A DNA stretch of 64,000 nucleotides from Mytilus trossulus (Eukaryota; Mollusca; Bivalvia; Mytilida; Mytilidae), in contig NC_086383.1 in NCBI RefSeq assembly GCF_036588685.1, forward strand, positions 60,153,448-60,217,447, given 5' to 3'. Position 1 is the stretch's first letter. Every line of letters begins with the position of its first letter. The notes beneath the pieces are model-generated. The model made no database searches, was not told where the DNA came from, and worked only from the letters and a program-made list of their open reading frames with translations. Below are positions 1 to 12,239 of the stretch, in pieces. A program made the position numbers and the translations under genes.

Positions 1-1196
1 GTAGTATTCAAAGTTCTTGGTATCCACTCAATTTTTAAACACATCGAATTTTCTATACAAAAATAACAAATCTCAATAGCTAGATTGGGCAAATCGAGTT
101 TCATACTGCCAACTTCAGATAATTTATCTACGTTTGTTAATCAGTGAGTAGTTTAAAATTTATTTTTAAAATGATCCGAAAGCTTTCCAAATCAAAATCA
201 CTGCCTTAAATTCTCGCAAAGTTGACCTTGAGATATTTTAGTGAGACACGAGATCTAACTTAACTCCAGAGTCCCAAGAGGATCGATCATTTACTAAATG
301 ATAAAAGTGTCTTGTCAACATTATACATAATTTACCTTAAGCGGGTGATAATGCAATGAGTTTACCAATATCCGTGCAACTTTCCTTGCAGTCGTATTAC
401 AAAGATTTATAAGTGCTAAAACAATACTATTCAAAATATTCGTACATTTTCTGTTCAGGTACACTTAAAGTACCCCTATGTAAATCCCACACAAAACCAA
501 TCTAGTCTAAAACTTTTGTATGGCTTCCACACACTTTTTCCATAATTTGGCAAAAACACAGCTGACAATATGAATCAGACAATACTTCTTTTGACACTTT
601 TAACATAAATGTTTCAGTATTTTCAAATCCAAGTTCATAATCTAGATATACAATTATATTGAATCCTTTACTATGCCATTATTTTACAAGAGGGAGTACC
701 ATATTAGTGAAAATGGAACAAGCTGAGCTCAGCACAAAATACAAAGCTGAAGTGTTATATTTAACTTTAGTGTCACTTTTCTATGAAAACACAAGAAACT
801 TTTGTGATTCAACAAGCATATCTATATGAAGGTACCCCGATGATATCTCGAATAAAACTTAAATGCAATTTATTTTTAATTTTCTGCATACGTTTTGGAC
901 TCTTTTACAACCTCGTATTTAATTTTAAATAACATTTCGTATTGAAGCACGTGTCTGATGTCAAGAATCAACATCGATAAAGGATTAACAAAAAAAAAAG
1001 GGGGGGGTGCTAACTTCCTTAGCGACTCCCGTAAAATACCAAAAAAAAACAGAAGTAGGTGCATCAGTAATTTTCAAAAAATAGCCAGATTCAAGTATAG
1101 GCAAAACTATTTTTTTTTTCTTTTTTTTTTTTTTAAACTGAACTCGGCCAATAAAAGTGTTTTTTTTCTTTTTTCTTTTCAAAAATGTAGGCTATA
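1..1196. other. Intergenic, no gene seen
   Basis: AT-rich sequence without a convincing coding exon on either strand. Simple tracts are present: an A9G7 run near 990-1007 and long T runs at 1110-1135 and 1160-1180. Short open frames here are rich in Lys/Phe encoded by homopolymers and look accidental. Confidence 0.6.
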
Positions 1197-1472
1197 CTAT
1201 AATTGACCTTTTACATTATAAACTTGTAATAACTCATTGTCATACTCATATGTGTCTAAACATAAATTAAAATCAATCAAAGATAATACCTCATTTGCAA
1301 CTGCTGGTGTTGTAAGACCGCTTATTTCGGGACAGTTAGACGACCTATGTCCAGTGGAAAACAACGAGAAAGCATCAGCTGTAGGGTTGCTAGTAAGGTT
1401 GTCATCTTCACTCCTATGATGACTTCTTGCAGGTGCACGCTCATGAGTACTTTGGATTTCCTCGTCAGACAT
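1197..1472 (-). CDS. Hypothetical small ORF (91 aa), uncertain
   Basis: An open frame of 91 codons begins MSDEEIQSTHERAPAR and ends YNVKGQL. The composition is mixed: acidic and basic residues, few homopolymer codons. It is less biased than the surrounding AT-rich noise, so it could be a real exon or a fragment of a transposon protein. I recognise no domain, signal peptide or membrane segment. No clear promoter or splice pattern links it to the lectin genes, whose first gene ends 3.3 kb further along on the same strand. Confidence 0.2.
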   Translation of the reverse strand: MSDEEIQSTHERAPARSHHRSEDDNLTSNPTADAFSLFSTGHRSSNCPEISGLTTPAVANEVLSLIDFNLCLDTYEYDNELLQVYNVKGQL

Positions 1473-1960
1473 GAAGCAGAAAAAGTCAAACAGACCTTAA
1501 CAGCAATTGAATTAAACGTGTAGACTGATTAAATGCAAACCGTCGAATGACTTAATTCCCGCTTAGGTATGCACGGGTGAATCCACCCGTGCAAATTACT
1601 ACGCATAACGGTATTCATTAAGCCTTATAACGAAAAGAAATGTATTGCTTGGCTCAATATTTAAAAAAGATATGCCAATATAATAGAAAATAGAAGTTGT
1701 TGCTGATTATGTTTTAGACATACATGTTGATGACACAGTGCTTTGTTCCCACCATGTGTAAGGGCTTTATCATTAGAAATTATTATGAACTGTTTTATGC
1801 ATTTCAACCTTCAATGTTTGTGTTTTAGGGCAATAAAGTGAAGTTACAAGCTACTACATACATTGAAATGGAAAGTACTTCTGAAGCAGAAGTAAGAATA
1901 AGATATGTTTCAGTAAACAGCCGGTTCCAAGTCCAAATAAAAGAGTAGGGAAGTATTTTT
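1473..1960. other. Intergenic with one short hairpin
   Basis: No gene seen. The stretch 1568-1595 contains a GC-rich hairpin: TGCACGGGTG is followed after four bases by CACCCGTGCA. No TIR or duplicated target flanks it that I can see. Confidence 0.5.
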
Positions 1961-1965
1961 TTTTC

Positions 1966-2100
1966 TAATTGGCGCAATCGTATGTTTTATTTTTGGCGCA
2001 AATGATACCATGTAATTTTAAAACATGTGGCGAAAACGTAGCATTGGAGAAAAAAAGTTGTGGCGCAAAAGGACGCATTTTTGGCGCAAACGGATCTCTC
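1966..2100 (+). repeat. GGCGCAAA-repeat block, likely solo MULE end
   Basis: Four copies of the word GGCGCAA(A/T) and one GGCG-AAA variant lie within 130 bp, spaced about 20-35 bp apart. The same word and spacing form both terminal inverted repeats of the element at 58,362-59,114. This block is therefore probably an orphan terminal repeat of the same transposon family. No partner arm in inverted orientation was found nearby. Confidence 0.5.
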
Positions 2101-2224
2101 CCAAATACCCGATAAGACATGCTAGTTACACAGTTTATATAACCGAAACCGTAACAGAAACACAAAATAAACCCAACATGAATGTTGGATGTACAAAATG
2201 CAGGCACATGTGATTCAGGGAATC

Positions 2225-3390
2225 ATTTATCTATCTACTAGTGTCTTTTAAAAAAATTGTTTCATCAAATCCATATTTTATGACCCTTTAGTTTTAATTT
2301 CACGGTTAGGTTGATTAATTGATTGTAATATAGGACACTATTTTGTTACCAGCTTTATAATTAGGAACAGCAGACGTGATTTTCATTTAAAAAGAATCAT
2401 CAGTAGGCTTTGATCTAAATAGTTGCCAGAGAAACTCCAAAGCGATTGAGAAAATTGAGAATACAAAATCGAATGAATTATGCCTAATCTGGTAGGCCAT
2501 TTATACCTTATATGATAACTAGGTCAGGACGTTTTGTCATTTAGTCAATTTTGTTTATGATGACATGGATTTGAAGTGATATCGCCTTTATAATATATAG
2601 AATTTTATAGTTTGACCAAAATTGGCCTGATTGCCTAGGATACGGATGTGTTTGCTGAGGTCATAGACACATTTTCAAACCCACCATATTCTGTATATGC
2701 CTGAGTCAAGTCAGTACTTAAAGCGTTTGTTGTTGGTTATAACCCATCAACATTTTTTTCGCTTGTTATGTGAGCATAAGGCAGGTCGTTTTTTTTTGTT
2801 ATTGGATTTTGGCAGACAGTTTGATTTTGCCACGTGAATAGGGACTTTCCGATTGAATTTTCCTCGGAGTTCAGTATTTTTGTGAATTTACTACTGTCTC
2901 ATTTGCAAACAAACCAAATCTTATTTGTAATTTATAAAACAAAACCAATTGAACCGTAGGACGAAGATAAAGAACCAAAAGTTATGAGACAATCTCATAC
3001 TTGCAATAGTATCTAAAAGGACATCTAGAGATTAAAATTCGACAGTCAATGATAGAAGAATTTTTGAGCCATATATCTTTAAATAATGCACAAGTAATGA
3101 TAGATTTAACACACACAACTTACTATTTAAAAGCACCCTCAGTTTGTGGTGGGGTTCATGTTGCTTAGTCCTTATTTTTCCATGTTGTGTCTTCTGAACT
3201 ATTCTTTGTCTGTTTGTCTTTTAATCGTTAGCCTTGGCCTTGTCAGTTTATTTTCGATCTATGCATTTGAATGTCCCTCTGGTATTTTTCGGTTATTTTT
3301 ATGTTTGGAACAAATCCTAAACATAATAAAAAACCAATTATTCAGAGAACAATTGAAGGTCTTTCCGCCTCGATAATAAGAATGCAATTT
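2225..3390. repeat. Segmental duplicate of 22,920-24,140 (3' flank of lectin A)
   Basis: This block lines up with 22,920-24,140 in the same orientation over about 1.1 kb. Shared landmarks include TGACATGGATTTGAAGTGAT, the CCACCATA...CTGTATATGCCTG segment and the GTTTGTTGTTGGTTATAACAC segment. It lies downstream of lectin A just as the partner lies downstream of lectin B, so the duplication that made the two genes included at least 2 kb of 3' flank. The B copy carries an extra 210-bp MITE (22,966-23,175) that is absent here. Confidence 0.75.
3140..3300 (+). repeat. Dispersed repeat family R2, copy 1
   Basis: About 160 bp recurring in this window: a TTTGTGGTGGGGTTC-like start, a TTTTCTATGTTGT-like middle, a TCGATCTATGCATTTGAATG-like segment and a CCCTCTGGTAT end. 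Other copies are at 11,270-11,430 (+), 23,985-24,120 (+, the duplicated partner of this one) and 35,020-35,200 (-). The class is unknown; no open frame survives. Confidence 0.65.
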
Positions 3391-3499
3391 AAAAAACAGT
3401 GTTGGAAAATGTCACTCCTGGCTCGTGTGATTTATGACTTCAAACTGTATTAAAAAATATACAATTATAGGTACTTTTTCATAGGAAATAGTCTGAAAT

Positions 3500-4140
3500 A
3501 GGCTACTTCCGGTTAAAATACGATTATTTCCAGTTGACCTTGTACATGATAAATGTCTACAACCAAATGCAAAAGACTGAATTGTTTTATAATGAACCAG
3601 TAAGAATTTTTAGCAAAGGTCAATTCTAGAACATCGAATTGATCTTTGACCTTGACATTAATTTCAAGGTCATAGGTCAGTGATCTCAAATCTAAAGAAC
3701 CCAGGTCAATCACTCGTTTGGTTGTGGAGTAATACTTATTTTAAATACATAAGCGGAGAAAACTACTATAAGGGTTGACCATTAAACTTCGACTTCAATG
3801 GGTTGAAATTTCGCCCTATCTAAAACAGTTATTTGGCAAACTCATTATATCATTAACTGTTACGGTTTCTTATGAATAAAGATAAAAAGCAAAATTCAAA
3901 ATTTAGAACATGACCTTGACCTTTGACCTTCACCTCAATTTCCTCAAAATGACCAAGGACTCCCTATCAAAAGACTTTCGGCCTCAACGACTTAAAATGT
4001 GTGAATTTATCCAACATATCTACTATCTTAAAATTTCAAAAGGAAATAACTCCCATAAGATGTCATCCGATCACTCCAGTATAAATAAATACTTTACGGT
4101 TTTAGAGATATAGCGATAACAAGAAAAAAGAAAAGCAGGG
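3500..4140. repeat. TGACCT/AGGTCA-rich segment
   Basis: At least nine TGACCT or AGGTCA hexamers occur here, including a run of three direct copies at 3910-3932 and an inverted or direct group at 3642-3680. The block is absent from the paralogous position next to lectin B, so it belongs to an insertion of about 1.1 kb in the A flank. Such TGACCTTTGACCT strings are familiar in mollusc dispersed repeats; they also match nuclear-receptor half-sites. Confidence 0.45.
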
Positions 4141-4155
4141 AGATAACTCATATAA

Positions 4156-4460
4156 CAAGAATGTGTCCAAAGTACACGGATGCCCCACTGGCACTATTTT
4201 CCATGTTCCATGGACCGCGAAATTGGGTCAAAATTCTAAGTTGGCTTTAAAATAAGAAAGATCATATCATAAGCAGCAAGTGTACTAAGTTTCAAGTTGA
4301 TTGGACTTCAGCTTCATCAAAAATTACCTTGACCTAAAACTTTAACCCGAGGACGAACGAACGAACGAACGAACGAACGGTACGACGGACGGACGGACTA
4401 ACGAACGGAGCCACAGACCAGAAAACATAATGCCCCTCTACTATCGCAGGTGGGGCATAA
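4156..4460. mobile_element. MITE-like element with ATGCCCCAC ends and GAAC microsatellite
   Basis: The segment begins ATGCCCCACTGG and ends CAGGTGGGGCAT, giving short terminal inverted repeats. Near the right end lies a (GAAC)n tract at 4351-4380 followed by a (GGAC)n tract. It has no coding capacity and lies in the part of the lectin A flank that has no counterpart next to lectin B. Confidence 0.5.
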
Positions 4461-4785
4461 AAATAATCAGAAGATAAACAAAAGGTCTTTCCACGAAAAG
4501 TGGAAAGAACATATTACAACAGAATAGTAGATTTATTTTTTTTTACATTGATTTGCCTTCATTATTGATTGGTGAGATAAGCATACACGGGAACAAAATA
4601 AAGGGGAAATAATGTAACACAGACAACAACGTATTATATGAAATTCAAGCGTATTGACTTGGTAAGGCCAGATTGGTATATTGAAGGCTGAGATGGGTTT
4701 TGTGAGAACGTTATCAACTAAATCTTCTTCAGGCGTGAAAATTGATTTTATTTTTATTATATGGTAAAAGATTTCATTTCCAACA

Positions 4786-7700
4786 TCAGTAACCTGCAAA
4801 ATCAAGACAAACAGTTTATTTCTAAAATTATTGATATATTAATTTATACTCAGACACTTTTTTCAGATAACATGCACGTTAATGCAGAATACGTATCGTC
4901 AATTACAGAAATTGTTATCTTTGAACGTTTCAGTAATTTTTGTACTATACTGGTGTGGATATACTTCGTATTTCAATATAATGCATGTGTTTTGAAAAAA
5001 AAGTAGAAAGTTTTTGATCAATTTTGATCATTGAGAAGCTAAATATACCTTTTATAACACAACGTAATTAAAACGTTTAGCTGACTTTACAGAGTTATCT
5101 CCGTGTTGTGTTAAGAACCACCTTAAACATGTTTAACATGGATAAAGTTGAATTCTTTAATTGCTGATTCAATACTTACAGAAATGACTTTCACATACAT
5201 AAACGAAATTTCTCTTGCAATCAACATCAAGCCAGGTATATGGTTTGGTGTTGTTACTAAAGATTAATCCGCAGTTATTTCTTGTACCTTTACTTCCCCA
5301 TCCACTATACCATGGTTTGTATTTTGCTATGGTCTGATCATAAATCCAACGGAATTCTCCTTCTTCTAGGTCTGTTAGTCCCATCCAAACATCAAGTTTG
5401 TCTGAAAGAAGCTAATTTTTCAATCTAGTGTTCGAACACAGTACCGCACTTTTTTGTTACCAGAATAGCTTATATCTCACATAGCAAAATTCAGGCAAAG
5501 TCACACAGAATGTTTTGTGCATTAAGGGTAATGTGTCATTGATTGTTTTTGTTATTTGTTAAGTTTTGTCAGGGCAAATTGTCAAACATAACAACAATCT
5601 ATGATGAAAGAACAAGACGGCACACCTATACCAAACTAAACATTTCATACTGTCTGATGGCATTTTTATCAGAACAAATCATTATTATTAATGAAATTGA
5701 GAATGTAAATGGGAAATGTGTCAAAGAGAAAACAACCCGAACATAGAACAGACAACAACAGAAGGTCATCAATATGTCTTCCATGCATCGTGAAACTCCC
5801 GCACACAGAGGCGTCCATCAGCTGGCTCCTAAACATATATATATATATAAACTAGTTCATACTAAAATCCAAATTATACATAAGAAACTAAAATTAAAAA
5901 TCATACAAGACAAACAAAGGCCAGATGCTCCTGACTTGGGACAGGTGCAAAAAAAAACCACATTCTGTGTGACAAGTTAGTCAAATATATTTGTAAAACT
6001 AATTACTGAATAAAAACATCCATATTAAAAGTGTAACATTTTGATTCTAAACCAATTTGTCATTTTACCTATGCCCATCAAACGGTGGATATACAACTGT
6101 TATGAGTTCTACACACATACATATCAATTAATTGTCAAAGGTACGTTATTAACTTGTATGTTATGTTTAAATATGGAGACAGGTTTCTGTATAAATACTA
6201 AGTTATGTTCTCTTCATATATACTGGATATACCGTATAAAAAGAAAAATATGGGGTATGATTTCCAATGAGACAACTATCCACAAACGTTCAAATGAAGA
6301 CATTAAACAATAAGTAAAGGAACATAACATATATAGAAACATAAAATTACAAAATGAGAATTTAGCAACAACTGAATGTTCTTACAATATATTTTCTGAA
6401 ATACCAAAGAACTTTTTTTATATGGCATCATAATAAAGGACTATCGAATGAAACTGACCAATCCTAGCTGACCCATCTGAATGTAAATAAAAGGCAAGTG
6501 AGTGGAATCACATATATTTGCAAAAAACAAAACCCTCAATACAACTCGGACCATACGACGTATAAGAAATAGCGTTTAAATTGATGTTTTCTTAATCTTT
6601 TTTTTTGTCTTAAAAGGAATTTCAGGATTGTTTCTTGTATTTTTGTCTTCTCTCTTATTTATAGGTTTGCTAAACTTATATTTGAAATTGTTAACGGAGT
6701 ATTTTTTTTTTACTTTCTTGGACAAACGTGAAGATTTCAAAAATAAACTACTATACATGTCCTACATAATTAGATATATAATTAACTTTCAATTTATTTT
6801 TACGTTCTCTCGTTTTCGTTTTGATATTTTTAACTTAAGATTTTTGTACGTACATGTTCTGTTGTCTAATATCCATTTGTTTTCAGCCGCATCATCAATT
6901 TTTGCTAAATGTCCTCCAATATGAATACATCGTTGCTAAAAAAAAAGTAATACAAAACTGATATATATATATATAAATATATGCTGAATAGCATCTGATT
7001 ATGTAACTTCTGTCGTCCTCTTGTCCTGGCTGACAAGTCATCAGCGATGCAAAGTAGAAATTATGATGATGTTATTTAGAGAGCCCGTAAATTTCGTTAC
7101 TATCATTGTAAACAAATTGATCAATTTCATAAACTTATTTACAAAAGTTATCAATTGGATGCAGTAGTGAAATCGGAAAAAATTGTTTTATCTGTATCAT
7201 CTTTGACTTCGTTTAAAATAATAACTCACTATATATTTCAATGAATATAGTTATGATAGCTTATTGGTTAATGTCTGTCATATATCTGTTTCTAATAGAT
7301 AGGTATGTTCTAAATTAGGCAATTAGTTTTTAAGTTGTCTAATTGACAATCATGCCACATCTACTACTAGTTTTATATTGTCTCAGAAACATTATACCAT
7401 GAAAATGGTAATATTGCAACGTAGGTCCTGTCTCAATACAGCACTGTTTTTTTTCTCACACATGAAAGGGCTTATAATGGCTTTGTTTGATGAGAACAAA
7501 TTCAATGTTCACATGTACGTTGAATAGAATATGATCTAAACTTTGTTTTTTTTCTTTTAAATGTAACTTTTCCTGTATCTGTATATTTGTACATATATTA
7601 ACGTGTATTTATAAATATTTTGTTTTTATCAAAACGTTGAAACACCATTAATTATAACAGTCGGGTAGAAAGATAGGTGATCGCTGTTGTCACTTTATTA

Positions 7701-9722
7701 TGACACCAACCTTTTTGTGTCACATAGATAAGCCACCATACTGCATTAATGTGAATTCGCTGAACTATAAATGCGACTGGACATTGTTTCAGAACGTATT
7801 TTAAGTTGGGCAAGCTATATCAAAACTTTGCACCGTTATGTCTAGCTCCCTAAACCAACTCCATCTTAACTAATTTTGAAGGAAATGCAGTTAATATCGA
7901 TACTATGAATACTATCTTAATCTAAAGTACACAAATTGAAAATGTACTATCGAAATGCATGCTGTTTAATATTATACTTAATGCATGTACACTGATATTA
8001 TTATACATACAGAACAGTTCGAGATTGATATTTTAATATTAAGTATAAAAAAAGATGGAGATATATAGTATCATGTTTTACTCATGCAATAAATGTTTTT
8101 TTTAATTATTTGGTTTATTAAATCGTTTGTGCCATATGAGATAAAGTATGCTCATTAAAACAAAAGGAAATTACAGACAATTTCTTATATTAAGTTTCAG
8201 CATAATTCTGTGAGGTGTTGGGAAAAAATCGTTTGAAAGTAATCTATAACTTTTAAACTAAAGAGAAAACAAACCAACCCCGATAAATCAATTATAACTA
8301 TTTGATTAACTGTTATTGCGTTTTTTTTATACATATATATATATATAAAGTAATAAACTTTAACGTAAATGATCTTGTCAATTCATATTTGCCAACTTGA
8401 TAAAAGATGCTTATATTACCAAAAAAAAAATGTTTGCAAGTTATACACATTTCTATGTACTTTAAAGCGTGTTTCATATTCGGGTATCTCAAAAGAGATT
8501 ATTTTTATAGATTAAATCGATTTTGACAAAATAAATAGAATATACACCTAAGACTTACCTCAGACTCAAACCAAGTAAGTTTCTCGCTTCCATAATAGTA
8601 ACAATGACCATTGTATTTTTTCCATTGTTTTTCTTTAAAAGAAAAAGAACATTTTAAATATTTGATGAAAACCTTATGTGATATGTATAAGGCGAAATTG
8701 TTTTTGTCTGATGATATAATGTATATTCCCTAAGCAATGCACTGATTGAACAATACATAACATATTGTCAAGGTGAATAGACGCTGTTCAATTGCTACCG
8801 TCAAGGAAACATTTCGGCTATAATAAAAGATGTAATGACTTGATTTTTTTTAGGCAAATTAAATGCAAATCAAACGTGTAATGTTCTTAGTCAGTCGATA
8901 TTAACACATAATGCAACGATAATAATGTGAATAAAAAAGAGGGAATTCTAAAAAAAAATTCAGTTTGATACGAACAGGGTATATTGTTCTAGGTTACAAC
9001 AACAATATAATCAGATAATCTGTAAATAAACTAATCATAAATATTGGGATAACATTTTATTTGGGCACCAGACGCACATTTCGTGTACAAAAGACTCAAT
9101 AAAGCTCAAATAATTTTATTTTAAAAAGGCCAAATAAAGTTCGAAGCTAGAGAGCATTGAGGACCACAAAATTCTTATTGTTTTTATTACGGCAAAGGTA
9201 ATTTATTCCTGAAGTAAAAAAGCCTAAGTATTTAAAGAATTCAGAGTTTTATAAACAGTTAATTTATAATTATGACCATATTAAAAGCAGCATTGATTTA
9301 TTATTTCTATTCTTCCTTTGAAAACTATTTTTTAATTATAATAAAGATAAAGTTTGCTGTACACTGCGTTTTAAAATGTGCAAATGTTAATGAAATAAAG
9401 TTAAATAAACCATTTTATTTTTCATCACCTTCAATAATGCGTTTAACTTCCATAAATAATTTACATTTAAAAAACAATTCATCTACTCACTCTCAAAATC
9501 CGAAACTAAAGAACCCATGTCATAATCCAATTTCTTTATTCTATTTTTCATGTCGTTCTGTAAGTTTGTTATTCTACTATCAATAGAAGATTGCAGAACT
9601 GTCAGTGCCTTCCTGGTTGCTTGTAATTTTGTCTTTGATTCTATCGAAAGGCATGGTAGCGCAATCACATCTTTAAATACCATACCGATTATACATAGAG
9701 TTATCATTGATGATAAGGCCAT
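4786..9722 (-). CDS. Lectin A: secreted C-type lectin, 205 aa, five coding exons
   Basis: Predicted secreted C-type lectin. Coding exons on the minus strand are 9491-9722, 8559-8632, 6854-6935, 5180-5401 and 4786-4793. All introns are GT-AG and phases are consistent. Exon 2 encodes a signal peptide (MALSSMITLCIIGMVFKDVIA), a Cys, then a hydrophobic-heptad neck of about 55 residues. The next exons give NGHCYYYG, GGHLAKIDD, WMGLTDLEEGEFRW, NNCGL, TWLDVDC and VYVCESHFC, the usual framework of the fold. The EPN/QPD sugar-selecting triplet is absent: the loop reads WYSGWGSKG. Sequons NRT and NNT suggest glycosylation. The last exon adds only the end of a split Cys codon, Tyr and TGA, followed by two overlapping AATAAA signals (4747-4758). 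The neck has one extra 11-residue repeat compared with lectins B and C. A role in immune or particle recognition is inferred from the family. Confidence 0.85.
5690..5965 (+). repeat. Dispersed repeat family R3, copy 1 (in lectin A intron 5)
   Basis: About 270 bp matching 45,733-46,000 in the same orientation. Shared words include AATGTGTCAAAG, ACAACCCGA, GAAACTCCCGCAC, CAGCTGGC and GACTTGGGACAGG. It sits in intron 5 of lectin A and has no coding capacity. Confidence 0.65.
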
Positions 9723-10277
9723 TTTGTAAGCATATGCTAAAAGAATATCATTTTGGTGGTTATTAGATTTATTGCATATTGTATAACACCATACGTTGAA
9801 ATGAATAAAGATAAAGGTTATATGTACTGTAAATTGATATACACTAAACATGAGTACGTTTTTAAACTCTCTTGAAGTAATAGCAGACAGATCTTACAAT
9901 ATCTATTCACAATTTTGATTAATTAAATACGTGTTATGTCTGCTTATGATGGTAGTTGTTCATTTACAAATTAAAAACGAAATAGCAACATTTAAGCAAT
10001 AGTTGTTTACCAATTTGCAAACGGCACTAATCAAATAGAATATTCAAAAGTTAACAAAAATGACAGGAAATTCCGAACAAAAACCGTCAAGATCATTTTG
10101 TTCCATCAAAGTTAGTAACCGAGTCTTCGATTGAAAAACTATTTTTCCAAAAAATATATATAATAATTTGTATCAGACTTATTTTACTTCATGACAACAC
10201 CTTAACTGTAACGAAAAATAAATCCAAAGATTCTTAAAAACTAAACAAATAAAGATAATAAATGTTATAAAACCTAC

Positions 10278-10350
10278 CAAATATATCCACAGTATGTCTC
10301 TACAAATGTTCTGTATTCAGTTATGCAAATGCAAACTGTAGAATATAAAG
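10278..10350 (-). promoter_or_regulatory. Lectin A core promoter and noncoding exon 1
   Basis: On the minus strand a TATA box (CTTTATATTC, 10341-10350) is followed by a short noncoding exon ending at 10278 with the donor G|GTAGGT (GT at 10276-10277). The transcription start is expected near 10,315-10,320. The TATA-to-donor arrangement is the same in lectins B and C. Sequence between 10,345 and 10,500 also aligns with the lectin C upstream region, including an ACTTTTACTTCC-like word. Exon 1 joins the acceptor at 9737-9738. Placement is by comparison of the three paralogues; no transcript was available. Confidence 0.55.
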
Positions 10351-11269
10351 ACCCTTCCCTCAAAACGTCTGAAAAAAAATCGATGGTCTAACATCTGTCT
10401 TCTGTACATGTATCACACCATCAGTATTGTATGTCATGCAATTCTTCGAAATATGTAGGGAAGTAAAAGCTATGTAACCAATATTCTTCTTGCTGGATCC
10501 ATTTTCACAACACGGATGATAATGATATCTATAAAATTAAAAGTATGTATTTTTGTTTGTTTTGTCACTCTGCTTTCATATCAGAAAAGAAGTAAAGGTT
10601 TTATATTATATAGTACAATTTTTTTTCTTACCCAGCGAAAAAAATCAGAATATACCGACGGACTGCACCAAGCAAATTTTGATAAGGGGCATGTGGACTA
10701 TAATTATAATATACAAACATTAGTGATAGTTTATAAATACCATTATGCAGTTAATTTAAAAATTAAAATTTGCAATTGAGACCTGCACCATAGAAATCGG
10801 AACATATTCTCCGACTTGGTAGTACGATCCCCGACCTTCCACAAAATATAAAATACCGGTAATGGTTTAGTGAGATATGAAAATTGTGCAAATTGGAAAA
10901 ACCCTATTGATTGTTCGTGTTAAAACACCAGACTCAAAGTCTAGGTATTAGTTGATGTTAAACTTTGCGATTCAACCGAAATCTACATATATTTTTGTCA
11001 AAATAAGTGTTTTTAACCGTCGGTTCCGTTCCCCCTTTTAAAACATTTTCATTTTATTTTCATTCCATGTTGATTTTATATCTTCTATTAGATTTCTTTT
11101 AATTTTGATCATGACCATCGTCTTAGTATAACTTTTTGTGCTGCTGAGGCATAACACTCCAACACTCATTCAAGGTTATGGTGCTTTGCAGATAACTGGA
11201 TTTGTTATAACATAAGCAACACGACGGGTTCCAGATCTGGAGCAGGATCTGCTTGACCTTTCTGAGATC

Positions 11270-11430
11270 ACCCTTTGTTTTTGGTGGGTTCGTGTTCCTT
11301 ATTCTTTAGTTTTCTATGTTGTATCATGTGTTCTTTTGTTTGTCTGCTTGTCTTCTTTCATTTTTGAGTCCGTTTATTTTCGATTTATGAGTTTGACTAT
11401 CCCTCTGGTATCTTTCGTCACTCTTTTACT
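11270..11430 (+). repeat. Dispersed repeat family R2, copy 2
   Basis: Same family as 3140-3300, recognised by GGTGGGTTCGTGTTCC, TTTTCTATGTTGTATC, TTATTTTCGATTTATGAG and CCCTCTGGTATCTTTCG. Confidence 0.65.
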
Positions 11431-12239
11431 GCGATATCAAATATACATTATCAACAGGTTAAAACGAAAAACATGCCACAGTGTGAATAAATAGGCAGTG
11501 AATAGTGGAAACAAGATTTAAAAAAAAGCTTAAGTTATACATAATTGTTTTTAATTTACAAATGAATTTTTTAATTGATTACAATTCAAATTTATTATTT
11601 GGGGGAATCAAATGCGCTCTTGTGGATTTACCTTCATCATTAAAAGTCGAAACAAACTAAAACATAAATCGATACCACGATTTATAAATATTTAAGCGAT
11701 ATGATAAAGAATACATCAACACTTTTTCCAAAACCAACCAAGAGGAACATATTCTGCCAGTTGTTGTTAATGTTTTGAAACCTGAAATAATATTGAGTAC
11801 CATATCATGGTAACTTTATGACAAAGTGAATTTATTGTTTGTATTTAGGCAAACTTGTGTGACAATGCAGGTTTGCCATCTATGTTAACGTAAAAACAAC
11901 ATAAGTAACAACCCTCTTCCAATAAACCATCATATTATCATCTAGGTGTCGATGTTATTTGAATAATACATGTCTATGTTTAAACAAACCATACTTGGTG
12001 TATATTACAGCAATATATTTCCTGATACCTGACAGTAGTTCTGTACTTTGGTACTCGCATTCAAAATAGGGATATTGTTTTTCTTTTAATTTGCTATTTA
12101 GAAAAACTTTGACATTATTTTGAATAACAGAATATATCTCCATCTTGCATTTCTATGCTTTCATGTTCTGAACAGCAATTCATTTATTTATTTAAAAAAA
12201 ATGTCTTTTGAGATATTCCAAGTATTCAGCATTTTTTGT

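Noticed and set aside
5169-5384. Reading the lectin exon straight through to CKY-stop as the true C-terminus
   Set aside because: A conserved GTAAGTAT donor lies inside it in all three paralogues and matching acceptors with in-phase stop and polyA signals follow downstream.
9723-9851. N-terminal extension of lectin A beyond the signal peptide
   Set aside because: The extension crosses the exon 2 acceptor (CTTTTAG at 9,737-9,743) and is intronic; B and C have no equivalent.
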